A stretch of DNA of 64,000 bases, taken from assembly GCA_963677885.1 (NCBI GenBank), contig OY782500.1, positions 4,092,001 to 4,156,000 on the forward strand, read 5' to 3'. Made by a program: the position numbers and the translations under genes. This document shows positions 53,116 through 62,710 of this stretch, piece by piece; the stretch's first letter is position 1; each line of letters opens with the position of its first letter. This DNA is from UBA1351 sp963677885 (GTDB taxonomy: Bacteria > Bacillota > Clostridia > Lachnospirales > Vallitaleaceae). The notes below the pieces were generated by a model. The model had not been told where the DNA came from and made no database searches. It saw nothing but the letters and a program-made list of their open reading frames with translations.

Positions 53116-54846
53116 ATGAGAAAACAAAGTTTTTTGAAAGTAAACCTTATGATCATTGTTATGATGATTTTTTCTGTTATGACAGGATGTGGAAATCCAC
53201 TAAGTAGAGAAGAATCTCTCATGTATGATGCTGAAGATATAACATTAACTGCTTTTGTCCAGCAGTCTGCCTCAAGTGAATCAGGTCTATGGCGAGGTTG
53301 GGCGGCAAACAAACTATACGAAGATACCCATATAAAGGTTGAGTTTTTAGCCATCGGTGACGGTGGAAGCCAAAAGCTCAAACAATATTTGTCTTCCGGT
53401 GATTTGCCTGACCTAATTGGTTTTAAAGGAACCGACCAGGCACAATTGGCCATGGACGCCGGTGTCCTTCTTCCATTGGACGACTACAAGGACCTTTTGC
53501 CCAATATTTTTGAAAACGATTTCTATCAACATGCTATTTCCTATACTGAAACCTATATCAGTAATGATAGTGGCCACTTATATATGATGCCAGTATCTAT
53601 CGGGCCGGCATCCAGAGGTTTTTTTAACTGGATGCCTATGGTTCAGTGGGACTTGTACAAAAAAGTAGGTATGCCTGAAATGGCTACTCTTGAAGATTTG
53701 TTGGATTTGGTCGAGATCATGCAAAATGAAAAACCAACGACTGAAACGGGTGAAAAAGTCTATGGATTTTCCTTGTTCTCAGAATGGGATGAAGAAACCT
53801 TGAAACAGGTGGCAGCCTTATCCTTCTTTTACGGGATTGATACGGAATATGTCTCAAATCTAATGGAAACCAATGTTCTGACAAAAGAGATCAATTCGAT
53901 TTTTGAAGCGGATTCCTTCTATAGAAGGGCTCTGAAGTTTTATTATGAGGCAAATCAACGGGGACTTCTTGACCCGGATTCAATGACCCAAACTTATGAA
54001 AATGTAAATGCCAAGATATCCGCAGGTAGGATACTTTTCTCTCATTACTCTTGGATGACAGGAGCCTATAATTTACCTGCCTCCGGTCATGTTAACAATG
54101 AAAATGGACCCGATGGATATGTACCTGTTGTCGCCGATGATATGAAGTTTTATTTACCGGCTGACCAGTTAACAGGAAGGAACTGGTACTTTGGCATAAG
54201 TAAAAATGCAAAAGATATTGAAAGAACCTGTGAGCTTTTGAATTGGCTTTATGACCCGGAAAACATAGCCTATCTCATTAATGGTCCTGGAGAGGTTGTT
54301 TGGGAGATGACACCAGATGGTGAACCTGTTCTGACAGCAGAAGGACTGGAAATTATCGATAATCCATCAGAAGCTCTCATGCCAGAAGAAGTCGGTGGTG
54401 GATCCTTTCAAGACGGAGCCTACCGGTTTAACGCATTGGGCATTCAGGCCCAAACCCTTATGGAGGATGGCTATTCTCTGGGCTATCGGTACTGGCCGTC
54501 TTATCTGAACAGGAACCCTTCTCTTCTAAGTCTGGAACTGCAAGAATTCTATGATGGAAAAAATATAACGGATTATCTACATGATGAGAATATGGTAGCG
54601 AAAACAACCCAGGCTGTAAATATGATGCCCGGAATTTCTGATGATATGCAGGTCAATGTCATACAGATTGGAGAGGTTGTTAAGCGGTTGTCCTGGAAGA
54701 TGATATATGCTTCCAGTGAAGAGGAATTTGACCAATATTGGGAAGATATGGTTACAGAGGCCGGTAATCTAGGTTTTAGCGACATTGAAGCTTACTACAA
54801 AAAAACATGGAAAGAGGCTCTTTCCATCGCTGAACTTTATGAATAA
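53116..54846 (+). CDS. Second oligosaccharide-binding lipoprotein
   Basis: 576 aa. The signal ends in VMTGC (Cys 25) and leads into a long solute-binding domain, DDYKDLLPNIFENDFYQH among others, of the same type as the one at 44691 but only distantly similar. No permease lies beside it, so it may use the LplB/LplC pair for a different sugar or act as sensor partner of the two-component system. The ATG at 53116 is chosen over the TTG at 53077 because GGAGG is 5 nt upstream. Confidence 0.88.
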   Translation: MRKQSFLKVNLMIIVMMIFSVMTGCGNPLSREESLMYDAEDITLTAFVQQSASSESGLWRGWAANKLYEDTHIKVEFLAIGDGGSQKLKQYLSSGDLPDLIGFKGTDQAQLAMDAGVLLPLDDYKDLLPNIFENDFYQHAISYTETYISNDSGHLYMMPVSIGPASRGFFNWMPMVQWDLYKKVGMPEMATLEDLLDLVEIMQNEKPTTETGEKVYGFSLFSEWDEETLKQVAALSFFYGIDTEYVSNLMETNVLTKEINSIFEADSFYRRALKFYYEANQRGLLDPDSMTQTYENVNAKISAGRILFSHYSWMTGAYNLPASGHVNNENGPDGYVPVVADDMKFYLPADQLTGRNWYFGISKNAKDIERTCELLNWLYDPENIAYLINGPGEVVWEMTPDGEPVLTAEGLEIIDNPSEALMPEEVGGGSFQDGAYRFNALGIQAQTLMEDGYSLGYRYWPSYLNRNPSLLSLELQEFYDGKNITDYLHDENMVAKTTQAVNMMPGISDDMQVNVIQIGEVVKRLSWKMIYASSEEEFDQYWEDMVTEAGNLGFSDIEAYYKKTWKEALSIAELYE

Positions 54847-54849
54847 GTT

Positions 54850-56355
54850 TTAAGAGGTATGCTTCATTCTTCGGTAAGCAAGAGGAGATAAATCAAAATG
54901 CCTTTTAAAGATGCGGTTGAAATAGGTTTGGCTAGAGAATCCAACTTGGTCTACGATATCCTTTATAATCATATCGGTGTTGATCAGTAGGTCGGTAGCG
55001 TATTTGAGTCTGGCCTGGGTTAAATAGTCATTAAAGTAGTATCCGGTTTGCTGGTGAAAAAGGTTGCCCAGATAAGAAGCGGAAACATTCATTTTCAAGG
55101 CCAGGGTTTTTAGACTTATATTCTTGTCAGAGAAGCTGTTGATGGATTCAATAACTGCGTCCACTATAGGATAGGTGGTTTCCACAGGGCTTGACAGTAA
55201 GTCAAATATAATCTTCAAAACCTGTCTAATGAAATCCATAATTAATATATATCCATCCTCAGAATCAGGAAAAGACTGCATGCAGTCCATTAATTCCGGA
55301 TAGTCTTCCAAGGTGTTGACATTTTGATCATTAAGTTCTTGAAAGGACCATTTCATAATTTCCAGAAGGCTTGAGTAGAGAACTGTTTGGGGGGTATGTG
55401 GAGTCAGGTGACTGGAAAGTCCATCCATGTAATCCTCCAAGTTCAGATTTTTATAGGAACGGCAAATCTTACTTAAAAGCAGGGGATTGAGTTCTGGTTC
55501 TTTTGCAAAAATAGATTCTTTTTTGGTATACTGCATAAAGAGAAGACTGGCAGCATGAGCATAGCTTTTATGAACTAAAGAGGCGGTATCAACCCTTGGA
55601 CCACAGGAACAGAAAATTGATAAACCTTGGTATCTAGCCATATCCAATAAGTGACAGATGAAACTTTCAAGAGGTTCATCTGTTTTTATTTCTGATAAAA
55701 CGCAAACTGCTTTTTTGGGATTTTCGAAATAAAAGTTACCGACACCTTTGCCTAAAAGACTTGAAAGGAGTATTTCAAAGAAAAGAGACATGGTTTTGGC
55801 TCCTTTATCACTTGATGTGAAGATTAGAACCGTAAAATTGGTCAGGTTGAGGTTGATGCCAAGAAAGGCAGCACGTCGCTTTAAGTCAGTACGATTTAGG
55901 GTGTTTTTAACCCAGTTTTCAGTAAAGGTACTTCTGAAAGTAAGCAGATTGAGACTGTGACTGAGGGATAATTCTTCCCGTTGCTGGATATTATTGGCAA
56001 TTTGACTGATGGATTCTGCCAGTTCATCGGGATCCAGTGGTTTTAGAAGGTAGTTTTCCGCACCGTATCTAAGAGCTGTTCTGACATATGCAAAGTCGTC
56101 ATAAGCGCTTAATACTAAGACTGAAAGAAGGGAATAGCTGGCCTTACACTTTTTAATTAATTCCAAACCATCCAACTCTGGCATGGATACATCTGTAATC
56201 AAAAGTTGAACTTCATGTTCCTGTATATATTCCAGAGCCTTTAAAGGGCTCGTTGTCGCCAAAACAATCTGAAAATTGTAACCATCCCAGCTGATTGCTG
56301 ATTTTAGGCCGTCTACAATTGTTGCTTCATCATCTACAATAACTACCTTATACAT
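54850..56355 (-). CDS. YesN-type response regulator with AraC DNA-binding domain
   Basis: 501 aa. The receiver has DDE at 8-10 and phosphoacceptor D55 (LLITDVSMPELDG). A long middle region of about 280 residues follows, then the AraC-type domain with ISLKTLALKMNVSASYLG and IKDIVDQVGFSSQTYFNRIF. The start is set at 56355 because AAGGAGAG precedes it; the ATG at 56370 comes before that site. It should activate the glycan genes on phosphorylation by the kinase at 62689. It is convergent with the lipoprotein gene and divergent from the GH67-like gene. Confidence 0.92.
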   Translation of the reverse strand: MYKVVIVDDEATIVDGLKSAISWDGYNFQIVLATTSPLKALEYIQEHEVQLLITDVSMPELDGLELIKKCKASYSLLSVLVLSAYDDFAYVRTALRYGAENYLLKPLDPDELAESISQIANNIQQREELSLSHSLNLLTFRSTFTENWVKNTLNRTDLKRRAAFLGINLNLTNFTVLIFTSSDKGAKTMSLFFEILLSSLLGKGVGNFYFENPKKAVCVLSEIKTDEPLESFICHLLDMARYQGLSIFCSCGPRVDTASLVHKSYAHAASLLFMQYTKKESIFAKEPELNPLLLSKICRSYKNLNLEDYMDGLSSHLTPHTPQTVLYSSLLEIMKWSFQELNDQNVNTLEDYPELMDCMQSFPDSEDGYILIMDFIRQVLKIIFDLLSSPVETTYPIVDAVIESINSFSDKNISLKTLALKMNVSASYLGNLFHQQTGYYFNDYLTQARLKYATDLLINTDMIIKDIVDQVGFSSQTYFNRIFKRHFDLSPLAYRRMKHTS

Positions 56356-56553
56356 GGGTCTCTCCTTCATCTTGATAGATATAGAGTACCATAGATTATA
56401 AAATATGATAAGCTATGTTTCCGTTTTTTTTTGACCAGTTAGGCACTAATCCATAATTATTACAATTATTTTGAATTTCTTCAATGTTTGGAGGGAGGTC
56501 CAGAAGCTATAATGATAGCAACGATAATGGCATTCTATGCAAGGGAGAAGGAA

Positions 56554-59277
56554 ATGAATATTACAATTTTTACAGGACAGGTTGAAAGTAAACGAATTGA
56601 CTTTGGAACAGAAAGAATAATACAAGCCCTTGAAGAGGAAGGATATGAGGTCAGTTTAAGAGACCTTCCCAGTTCATATGAAGATTACAGAAGAATTGAG
56701 GGCGAAAAAATATATTTGGGATTAGAGGATGATGGATTTATTTCCTGGCTGGAAGCCCAGGAGATTCTTATTTATCATAATGGGAAACCAGGCCAGGAAG
56801 GCTTTTATCTGGTGACTTGTCCTTCGCGTTTGACCTTGATTGCCGGTGGGGATGAAACGGGGGTCTTATATGGGTGCCTTGAATTGATCGACCGGATTAG
56901 AGAAGACAGAAGGGTGCCAAGAGAAATGGCTTTTTCAGACCAACCGGTTTTTAAGTTGAGAGGGCCAGCGGTCGGACTTCAGAAGACAAAAATTGAGCCA
57001 CCAAGGAAAACTTATGAATACCCTGTGACTGAAGGAAGATTTCCCTGGTTCTATGACAAAGTTATGTGGCTGGAACTGATTGATCATCTTTTGGAGGAGC
57101 GGGCCAATATCTTGTATATCTGGACAGGCCATCCTTTTTCATCCTTTATCAAACTCCAAGACTATCCGGAGGCCCTGGAAGTAGATGAAGCAACATTTGA
57201 GAAGAATAGAGAAGTATTCCATTGGTTGACATCTGAATGTGAGAAAAGAGGGATTTGGGTAGTGCTGAACTTCTATAACATCCATATTCCATTACCTTTT
57301 GCCCAGCATCACGGCTTAGAGCTTTTGCAAAGTTCTATTCATCCCCTTGTCGCTGATTATACCTATAAGTCAATTGTAGAGTTTATGAGGTCCTTCCCTC
57401 ATATTGGTTTGATGATTGGGTTGGGTGAAGCCTTAAGGGGAAATCAGAACAAGACCCGTTGGTTCATTGATACGATTATTCCAGCAGTCAAAGAAGGGAT
57501 AAAGGCAGCTGAATTGGCAGAAGAACCACCCATTATTCTAAGGGGACATGACTGTGATCCCGTAGCAGCTATGACCGAGGCAATACCTTTGTATGACAAT
57601 CTTTATACGATGTGGAAATATAATGGAGAAGGCCTGACAACCTACTTCCCCAGAGGCAAATGGCTGGACCAGCATCGTAAGCTTAGTGATCTTGGAACAA
57701 CTCATATAATGAATATACATATACTGGCTGATTTGGAGCCCTTTCAGTTTAATGCTCCTTTATTCATTCAGAAGTGCGTCCAGGCATCATCTGCCAGATT
57801 GGGAGGGAATGCTCTCCACCTATATCCACTTTTTTACTGGGACTGGCCATATGCTCCTGATAAATGCCAACCGCGAATTAAACAGTTGGATAGAGACTGG
57901 ATATGGTTTAAGGCCTGGTATAGGTATGCCTGGAATCCATGGCGTAATGAAAGGGATGAAAAACTCTTCTGGCGTGAGGTTATGGCACAAGCTTATGGTC
58001 TAACCTCAAACCAAGGAAAAAAACTTTTATATGCAATGGAATCCATCGGTCAATGTGCTCCAAAAATCTTAGGTCGTATAGGTATCACAGAGGGAAACCG
58101 ACAGACCATGAGCCTGGGTATGACCATGAGCCAGCTGACAAACGTGGTTAAATACAGACCTAATAAGGAGTTGTGGTACTCTGTAGCAACCAAGGGTGAA
58201 CAACCGGATGATTATGTTGTCAATGAGCTTAGAGATGATATACATATAGGAGAAACACCTTTGGATATGGTTGTAGATGTTGAGTTTCTTGCAGATGAAG
58301 CCTTAAGGATTATGGAGGAACTCGTGGAAGAACTCAAGCAGGGGTCTAAGGTATCTGAGGAAATCCAGAGAATATATACAGATGTTAAAGCCATCTACCT
58401 TATGTCTTATTCATATACCAATAAGGTGAAGGCTGCTTTAAAAATACTGGAATATAAGTATACCATGGATGATGATTTGCGAGGTGATCTGTCGCTCCTT
58501 GAAGATGCCCTTGAACCTATGGAAAAAAGTTATAACTATTACAAGGACTTAAAGGATTTGACTGATACAACGTATTTATATGCCTGCAGTATGCAGACAA
58601 GACAGAGAAAGATACCGTTCACAGATGGAGATGCTTTTGGACACTGGAATGCCTGTGAGCCTCTTTATCGAAAGGAACTTGAGGCCTTTAAAAAGAACTT
58701 GTCTAAACTGCAGCATAATCAGTTTCCTAATGATCAGGTAGAAGTTATCGAATTCGAACCTCTTATGGAGGCTCAGTACAGGGTATTGACACAAGATGCT
58801 CAGGCCTATGTTATCGGAAAGAAAGAAGAAATTTTTACCGACTGCGATTGGAAGATACAAAATGTTGCCGAAGAAATAAATGGCTTAAAAGGTATACGGG
58901 TAGGACTGGGGAAAGCGATTTCCGAAGGTGCTGAGATAGAAATTGAACTTATGGAGGATGCAAAAATTCTTCTTGGATACATGGGAGGTGGAGGTGTTGA
59001 ATGGCTTAAGGTCCCTGATCTGGAAACCAACACCCATGCCGATGACAGAGGTGGATTAGCCTGTGTTTATGCAAATGCCATTAAAGCCGAAGGATGTCCA
59101 CCGGTTAATATCCATGCCCTTGATTATGAAAAAGGCAGACATAAACTTTATTTTGGTACGGGAGGATACATGATTGCCGGAATCATCAAAAAAGATTCAA
59201 CAATCATGACAAGAAATGCTGATTTGGCAGGTGAGGGTCCAGATACCCTGGATTGGCTTTATGAGGAGGTTGAATAA
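56554..59277 (+). CDS. GH67-like family glycoside hydrolase
   Basis: 907 aa. The N-terminal domain ends in GFYLVTCPSRLTLIAGGDE and GVLYGCLELIDRIRE, the pattern in front of GH67, GH20 and GH84 barrels. The barrel holds ILYIWTGHPFS, GLGEALRGN, LRGHDCDPVAA and HILADLEPFQF, with acidic residues at expected strand ends, but I cannot match GH67 alpha-glucuronidase catalytic positions with confidence. No signal peptide. The ATG at 56554 follows AAGGGAGAAGG; a TTG at 56488 and ATG at 56512 are other starts. It overlaps GH29 by one base. Confidence 0.7.
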   Translation: MNITIFTGQVESKRIDFGTERIIQALEEEGYEVSLRDLPSSYEDYRRIEGEKIYLGLEDDGFISWLEAQEILIYHNGKPGQEGFYLVTCPSRLTLIAGGDETGVLYGCLELIDRIREDRRVPREMAFSDQPVFKLRGPAVGLQKTKIEPPRKTYEYPVTEGRFPWFYDKVMWLELIDHLLEERANILYIWTGHPFSSFIKLQDYPEALEVDEATFEKNREVFHWLTSECEKRGIWVVLNFYNIHIPLPFAQHHGLELLQSSIHPLVADYTYKSIVEFMRSFPHIGLMIGLGEALRGNQNKTRWFIDTIIPAVKEGIKAAELAEEPPIILRGHDCDPVAAMTEAIPLYDNLYTMWKYNGEGLTTYFPRGKWLDQHRKLSDLGTTHIMNIHILADLEPFQFNAPLFIQKCVQASSARLGGNALHLYPLFYWDWPYAPDKCQPRIKQLDRDWIWFKAWYRYAWNPWRNERDEKLFWREVMAQAYGLTSNQGKKLLYAMESIGQCAPKILGRIGITEGNRQTMSLGMTMSQLTNVVKYRPNKELWYSVATKGEQPDDYVVNELRDDIHIGETPLDMVVDVEFLADEALRIMEELVEELKQGSKVSEEIQRIYTDVKAIYLMSYSYTNKVKAALKILEYKYTMDDDLRGDLSLLEDALEPMEKSYNYYKDLKDLTDTTYLYACSMQTRQRKIPFTDGDAFGHWNACEPLYRKELEAFKKNLSKLQHNQFPNDQVEVIEFEPLMEAQYRVLTQDAQAYVIGKKEEIFTDCDWKIQNVAEEINGLKGIRVGLGKAISEGAEIEIELMEDAKILLGYMGGGGVEWLKVPDLETNTHADDRGGLACVYANAIKAEGCPPVNIHALDYEKGRHKLYFGTGGYMIAGIIKKDSTIMTRNADLAGEGPDTLDWLYEEVE

Positions 59278-60677
59278 TGGCTGGTAGTGAAGACAAGCAA
59301 GAATTAAGGGAAATGACTGGAGCAGAACTGAGGTCCATGTTAAAATCCAGTATAAATCTTAAGAGTCTTGGTGGTATGAGGGATGAATCCCTTACACTTG
59401 ATCCCAGGGATCTGGATTGGTTTAGAGATGGAAAAATCGGATTCTTTTTTCATTGGGGACTCTATTCAATATTAGGTCAGGGAGAATGGACCTATTTTAA
59501 TGACCAGATTCCCAAGGAAACATATGAAGGTCTGGCTCAGGAATTTATTCCTGAAAATTTTGATATGGAAGAATTGGTAACTTTAGCTAAGGATTTTGGA
59601 GCTAAATATATGGTCATGGTTACAAAACACCATGATGGCTTTGCTTTATGGGACAGTCCTGGAAGCTACGAAGATTTTACCTCGTTTAAAACAGGTTCAA
59701 AGAGAGATTTTGTTCGTGAGTACGTGGATGCAGCCAGAAAAGCTGACCTTGGGGTCGGGCTATATTATTCGCCTATGGATTGGCGTTTTCCTGGATATTT
59801 TGATCCAAAAGGCTTGCCTGAAAATGCAGCACTGATGAAAAAGCAGTGTTATGACCAGGTAGAGGAACTGTGCCGTGATTATGGTCCGGTGGATATCATG
59901 TGGTACGATGGAGGCTGGCTTGCCCATAAAGGCAGCGATACCAGCAGTGCCTGGTTCTGGGAACCTATTAAGTTGAATAAAATGGTAAGGAAATACAATC
60001 CAAAAACTTTGATTAATCCTAGATCTGGTTACGCTGGTGATTTCTACTGTGATGAAGGATCTCATGAAATTGAGGGAGGGATTTTACCGGTCCCCTGGGA
60101 AAAGAATATGTGTGTGTGCAGCGGCCGTTCCTGGGGATGGATGGAAAATGATCCGGTGTCGGACTTCGACTGGCTTATTCATATGTTGATTAATGTCGTA
60201 AGTCGTGGTGGTAACTTTCTTCTCAATGTAGGGCCGGACCGTAACGGAAAACTGTCTAAGGAAGTCTCCGGCAGAATGAGACAGATTGGTGAGTGGTTAG
60301 GTAAATACGGTGACAGTATTTATGGAACAAGAGGAGGCCCATTTGAGCCCTTGGATGGAGTCTTTGGGTCCACGTATAAGGACAATAAGATATACCTGCA
60401 TATTATGGATATCCAGGAATTTGAGAAGATTTCTCTGAATCTGGAGGAGGTCAAAGTAGTGGATCTTCCGGATGACTTAAAAGTTCTATCAGCTCAAGTT
60501 ATAGGTGGGCAAGAGTTGGAAGTATCCATGGAAGGTAAATCTATCAAGATTCTACTGCCAGAAAGTCTCTATACCAGGGACTTAAAGGTTCAACCGGTGA
60601 TTAGCATTGCCTTGACAATGAACACTGCTCTTCCCAAGCCAAGGCAAGATGAAATTGTGTTTACAGGAAAGGAGTAA
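59277..60677 (+). CDS. GH29 alpha-L-fucosidase
   Basis: 466 aa. FFFHWGLYS (H59) and TKHHDGFALWDS (H118, H119) are GH29 substrate contacts, and D211 in MWYDGGW is the nucleophile. Length fits the intracellular single-domain form with a small C-terminal beta domain. No signal peptide. It starts in the stop codon of the preceding gene and is 5 bp before GH42. With GH95 it gives two routes for removing fucose. Confidence 0.94.
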   Translation: MAGSEDKQELREMTGAELRSMLKSSINLKSLGGMRDESLTLDPRDLDWFRDGKIGFFFHWGLYSILGQGEWTYFNDQIPKETYEGLAQEFIPENFDMEELVTLAKDFGAKYMVMVTKHHDGFALWDSPGSYEDFTSFKTGSKRDFVREYVDAARKADLGVGLYYSPMDWRFPGYFDPKGLPENAALMKKQCYDQVEELCRDYGPVDIMWYDGGWLAHKGSDTSSAWFWEPIKLNKMVRKYNPKTLINPRSGYAGDFYCDEGSHEIEGGILPVPWEKNMCVCSGRSWGWMENDPVSDFDWLIHMLINVVSRGGNFLLNVGPDRNGKLSKEVSGRMRQIGEWLGKYGDSIYGTRGGPFEPLDGVFGSTYKDNKIYLHIMDIQEFEKISLNLEEVKVVDLPDDLKVLSAQVIGGQELEVSMEGKSIKILLPESLYTRDLKVQPVISIALTMNTALPKPRQDEIVFTGKE

Positions 60678-60682
60678 TCAGG

Positions 60683-62710
60683 ATGGATTATGGAGTATCT
60701 TATTATCCGGAACACAAGAAAAGAGAAGAACTTGAAGAGGATCTGAAACTGCTTATTGATTCAGGTATTAATACCGTAAGAATGGGTGAATTTGCATGGT
60801 GTGTATTTGAACCACAAGAGGGAGTCTATGTCTTTGACTGGCTGGATGAAGTTGTTGAACGACTGGGCAAGGCAGGGATTAAAACCCTGATTTGTACCCC
60901 TACTGCTACTCCGCCTGCATGGCTGGTTGAGAAACATCCGGAGATACTCTATGTGGATAACCGCAGGATTACCAGGCCTTTCGGTGGAAGACGTCACTAC
61001 TGTTACAACAGTCCCGTATACAGAGAGTATTCAAAGAACATTGCAAAAGTTATAGGACAGCATTATGGAGAAAATCCTTATGTTTTAGGGTTTCAGATTG
61101 ATAATGAACCGGCCCAGGAAGGAACGGGACGCTGCTCATGTCCGGTATGCTCTAGGAAGTTTAGAGATTATTTAAAAGATAAATATGAGGATATTGATAC
61201 CTTCAATGAAAGAAGCGGTGGTGTGTTCTGGTCCCAGAATTACACAGGCTTTCATCAAATTAATCCTCCCGTTAATACTATTGAGGTAGGAGGGGTTAAT
61301 CAGATCAGGGCTTTTTATGAAAATCCCACAGTGCGTCTAGAATTTGAACGATTTAGCAGTCAAAGTCAAATTGATTATCAGAACATTCAACTCAGACAGC
61401 TGAAAGCCTATACAAACAAACCGGTCACAACCAATGCAACGGGTTTGGCAACCAACAGTATCGATTATTATAAGAGCACAAAAGAATTGGATTGTTATGG
61501 TTTCGACTTTTATCCCGATCTTAGGGATTCAAGGGTAGACAGCTTTCCCTACGCCTTTGCCAGAGGCGTTAAGGATAAGCCTTTTTGGGTTATGGAGTTT
61601 ATGTCAGGAGGTGGCCATCGACTGAGCGGTTCCGGTAGAAAGCAACCCAATCCGGGAGCTCTTGAGCAGGCGACGGTACAGGCCCTGGCTCATGGGGCAT
61701 CCATGATGCTTCATTTCCAGTTCAGGACCTTCCCATTTGGAGCTGAGCAATTAAACTATGCTATTGTTGATATGGACGGTGTACCAAGAAGGCGATATGA
61801 AGAAATGAAAAGAACTGCTGAAGTTCTTAATCAGCTTCAGGTGTTTGAGAAAGCTGATTTTGACAGGGAAGTTGCCATCCTAGTAGATTATGACAGTCAT
61901 TGGGCCTTAAGAATCAAACCGGTTAATGATCCCAAGTTTAACTATCTCTCCTTTGCCAAAGACCTCCACAGAGACTTTTTGGATCTGGGTATTTGCTCAG
62001 ATGTTCTTGGTTTTGAATCGGATTGGTCTGCCTATAAAATGGTTGTCATACCTGCTGGATTCCTTATGAGTCAAAGGATGAAGGAAAGAATAGAAGCCTA
62101 TGTGTCATCAGGTGGTCATTTGATTGCCAGCTTCCTGACATCAGTCAAAAATTCGGATAATGTTGGATATACCGATTCCCTTCCAAGTGGATTAACTGAA
62201 GTGTTCGGTATGAGTGTATGGGAAGTGGAACCTGTTTTTGACTCGAACCACAATGAAGTGGAAATTGAACTTAATAAAGCCGCCAATGCTCTGACACAGG
62301 ATATGTATTGGAGTGAAATCCTCAAAGGCCCGGCACATGGACTTGGACACTATACAAGTGATTATAAAAAGGGAGAAAAGGTTATTACAATGAACCCTTA
62401 TGGAAAGGGATGGGCATACTATATGGGAACCGGTCTTGGTCACGAGGCCATGAAAAGCCTCTTAGAGGATATGAGCCAAAAAGCCGGTGTCAACCGATTT
62501 AATCCCCTGGAAATATCACAGGATATGGAGGTTGAAGTAGTTCACCGGAGCTTTGGTGGTAGAGACCTGTATTATGTTTTTAATTTTTCGGCCAGAGAAA
62601 TAGAACTGGTATGCACACAAACAAACCTGGTAGATGGACTGAGCGGAGAAAGTGTTGGAGATAAGCTGAGACTTACCAGGAACGGCTATCAGATACTCTT
62701 GTCTTCATAG
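60683..62710 (+). CDS. GH42 beta-galactosidase
   Basis: 675 aa. YYPEH opens the barrel, acid/base E142 is in DNEPAQ and nucleophile E305 in FWVMEFMSGGG. C107, C151, C153 and C156 keep the zinc-site spacing known in GH42. The three domains (barrel, trimerisation domain, small beta domain) fit the length. It is cytoplasmic. Its last 22 bp overlap the 3' end of the convergent kinase gene. Confidence 0.94.
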   Translation: MDYGVSYYPEHKKREELEEDLKLLIDSGINTVRMGEFAWCVFEPQEGVYVFDWLDEVVERLGKAGIKTLICTPTATPPAWLVEKHPEILYVDNRRITRPFGGRRHYCYNSPVYREYSKNIAKVIGQHYGENPYVLGFQIDNEPAQEGTGRCSCPVCSRKFRDYLKDKYEDIDTFNERSGGVFWSQNYTGFHQINPPVNTIEVGGVNQIRAFYENPTVRLEFERFSSQSQIDYQNIQLRQLKAYTNKPVTTNATGLATNSIDYYKSTKELDCYGFDFYPDLRDSRVDSFPYAFARGVKDKPFWVMEFMSGGGHRLSGSGRKQPNPGALEQATVQALAHGASMMLHFQFRTFPFGAEQLNYAIVDMDGVPRRRYEEMKRTAEVLNQLQVFEKADFDREVAILVDYDSHWALRIKPVNDPKFNYLSFAKDLHRDFLDLGICSDVLGFESDWSAYKMVVIPAGFLMSQRMKERIEAYVSSGGHLIASFLTSVKNSDNVGYTDSLPSGLTEVFGMSVWEVEPVFDSNHNEVEIELNKAANALTQDMYWSEILKGPAHGLGHYTSDYKKGEKVITMNPYGKGWAYYMGTGLGHEAMKSLLEDMSQKAGVNRFNPLEISQDMEVEVVHRSFGGRDLYYVFNFSAREIELVCTQTNLVDGLSGESVGDKLRLTRNGYQILLSS

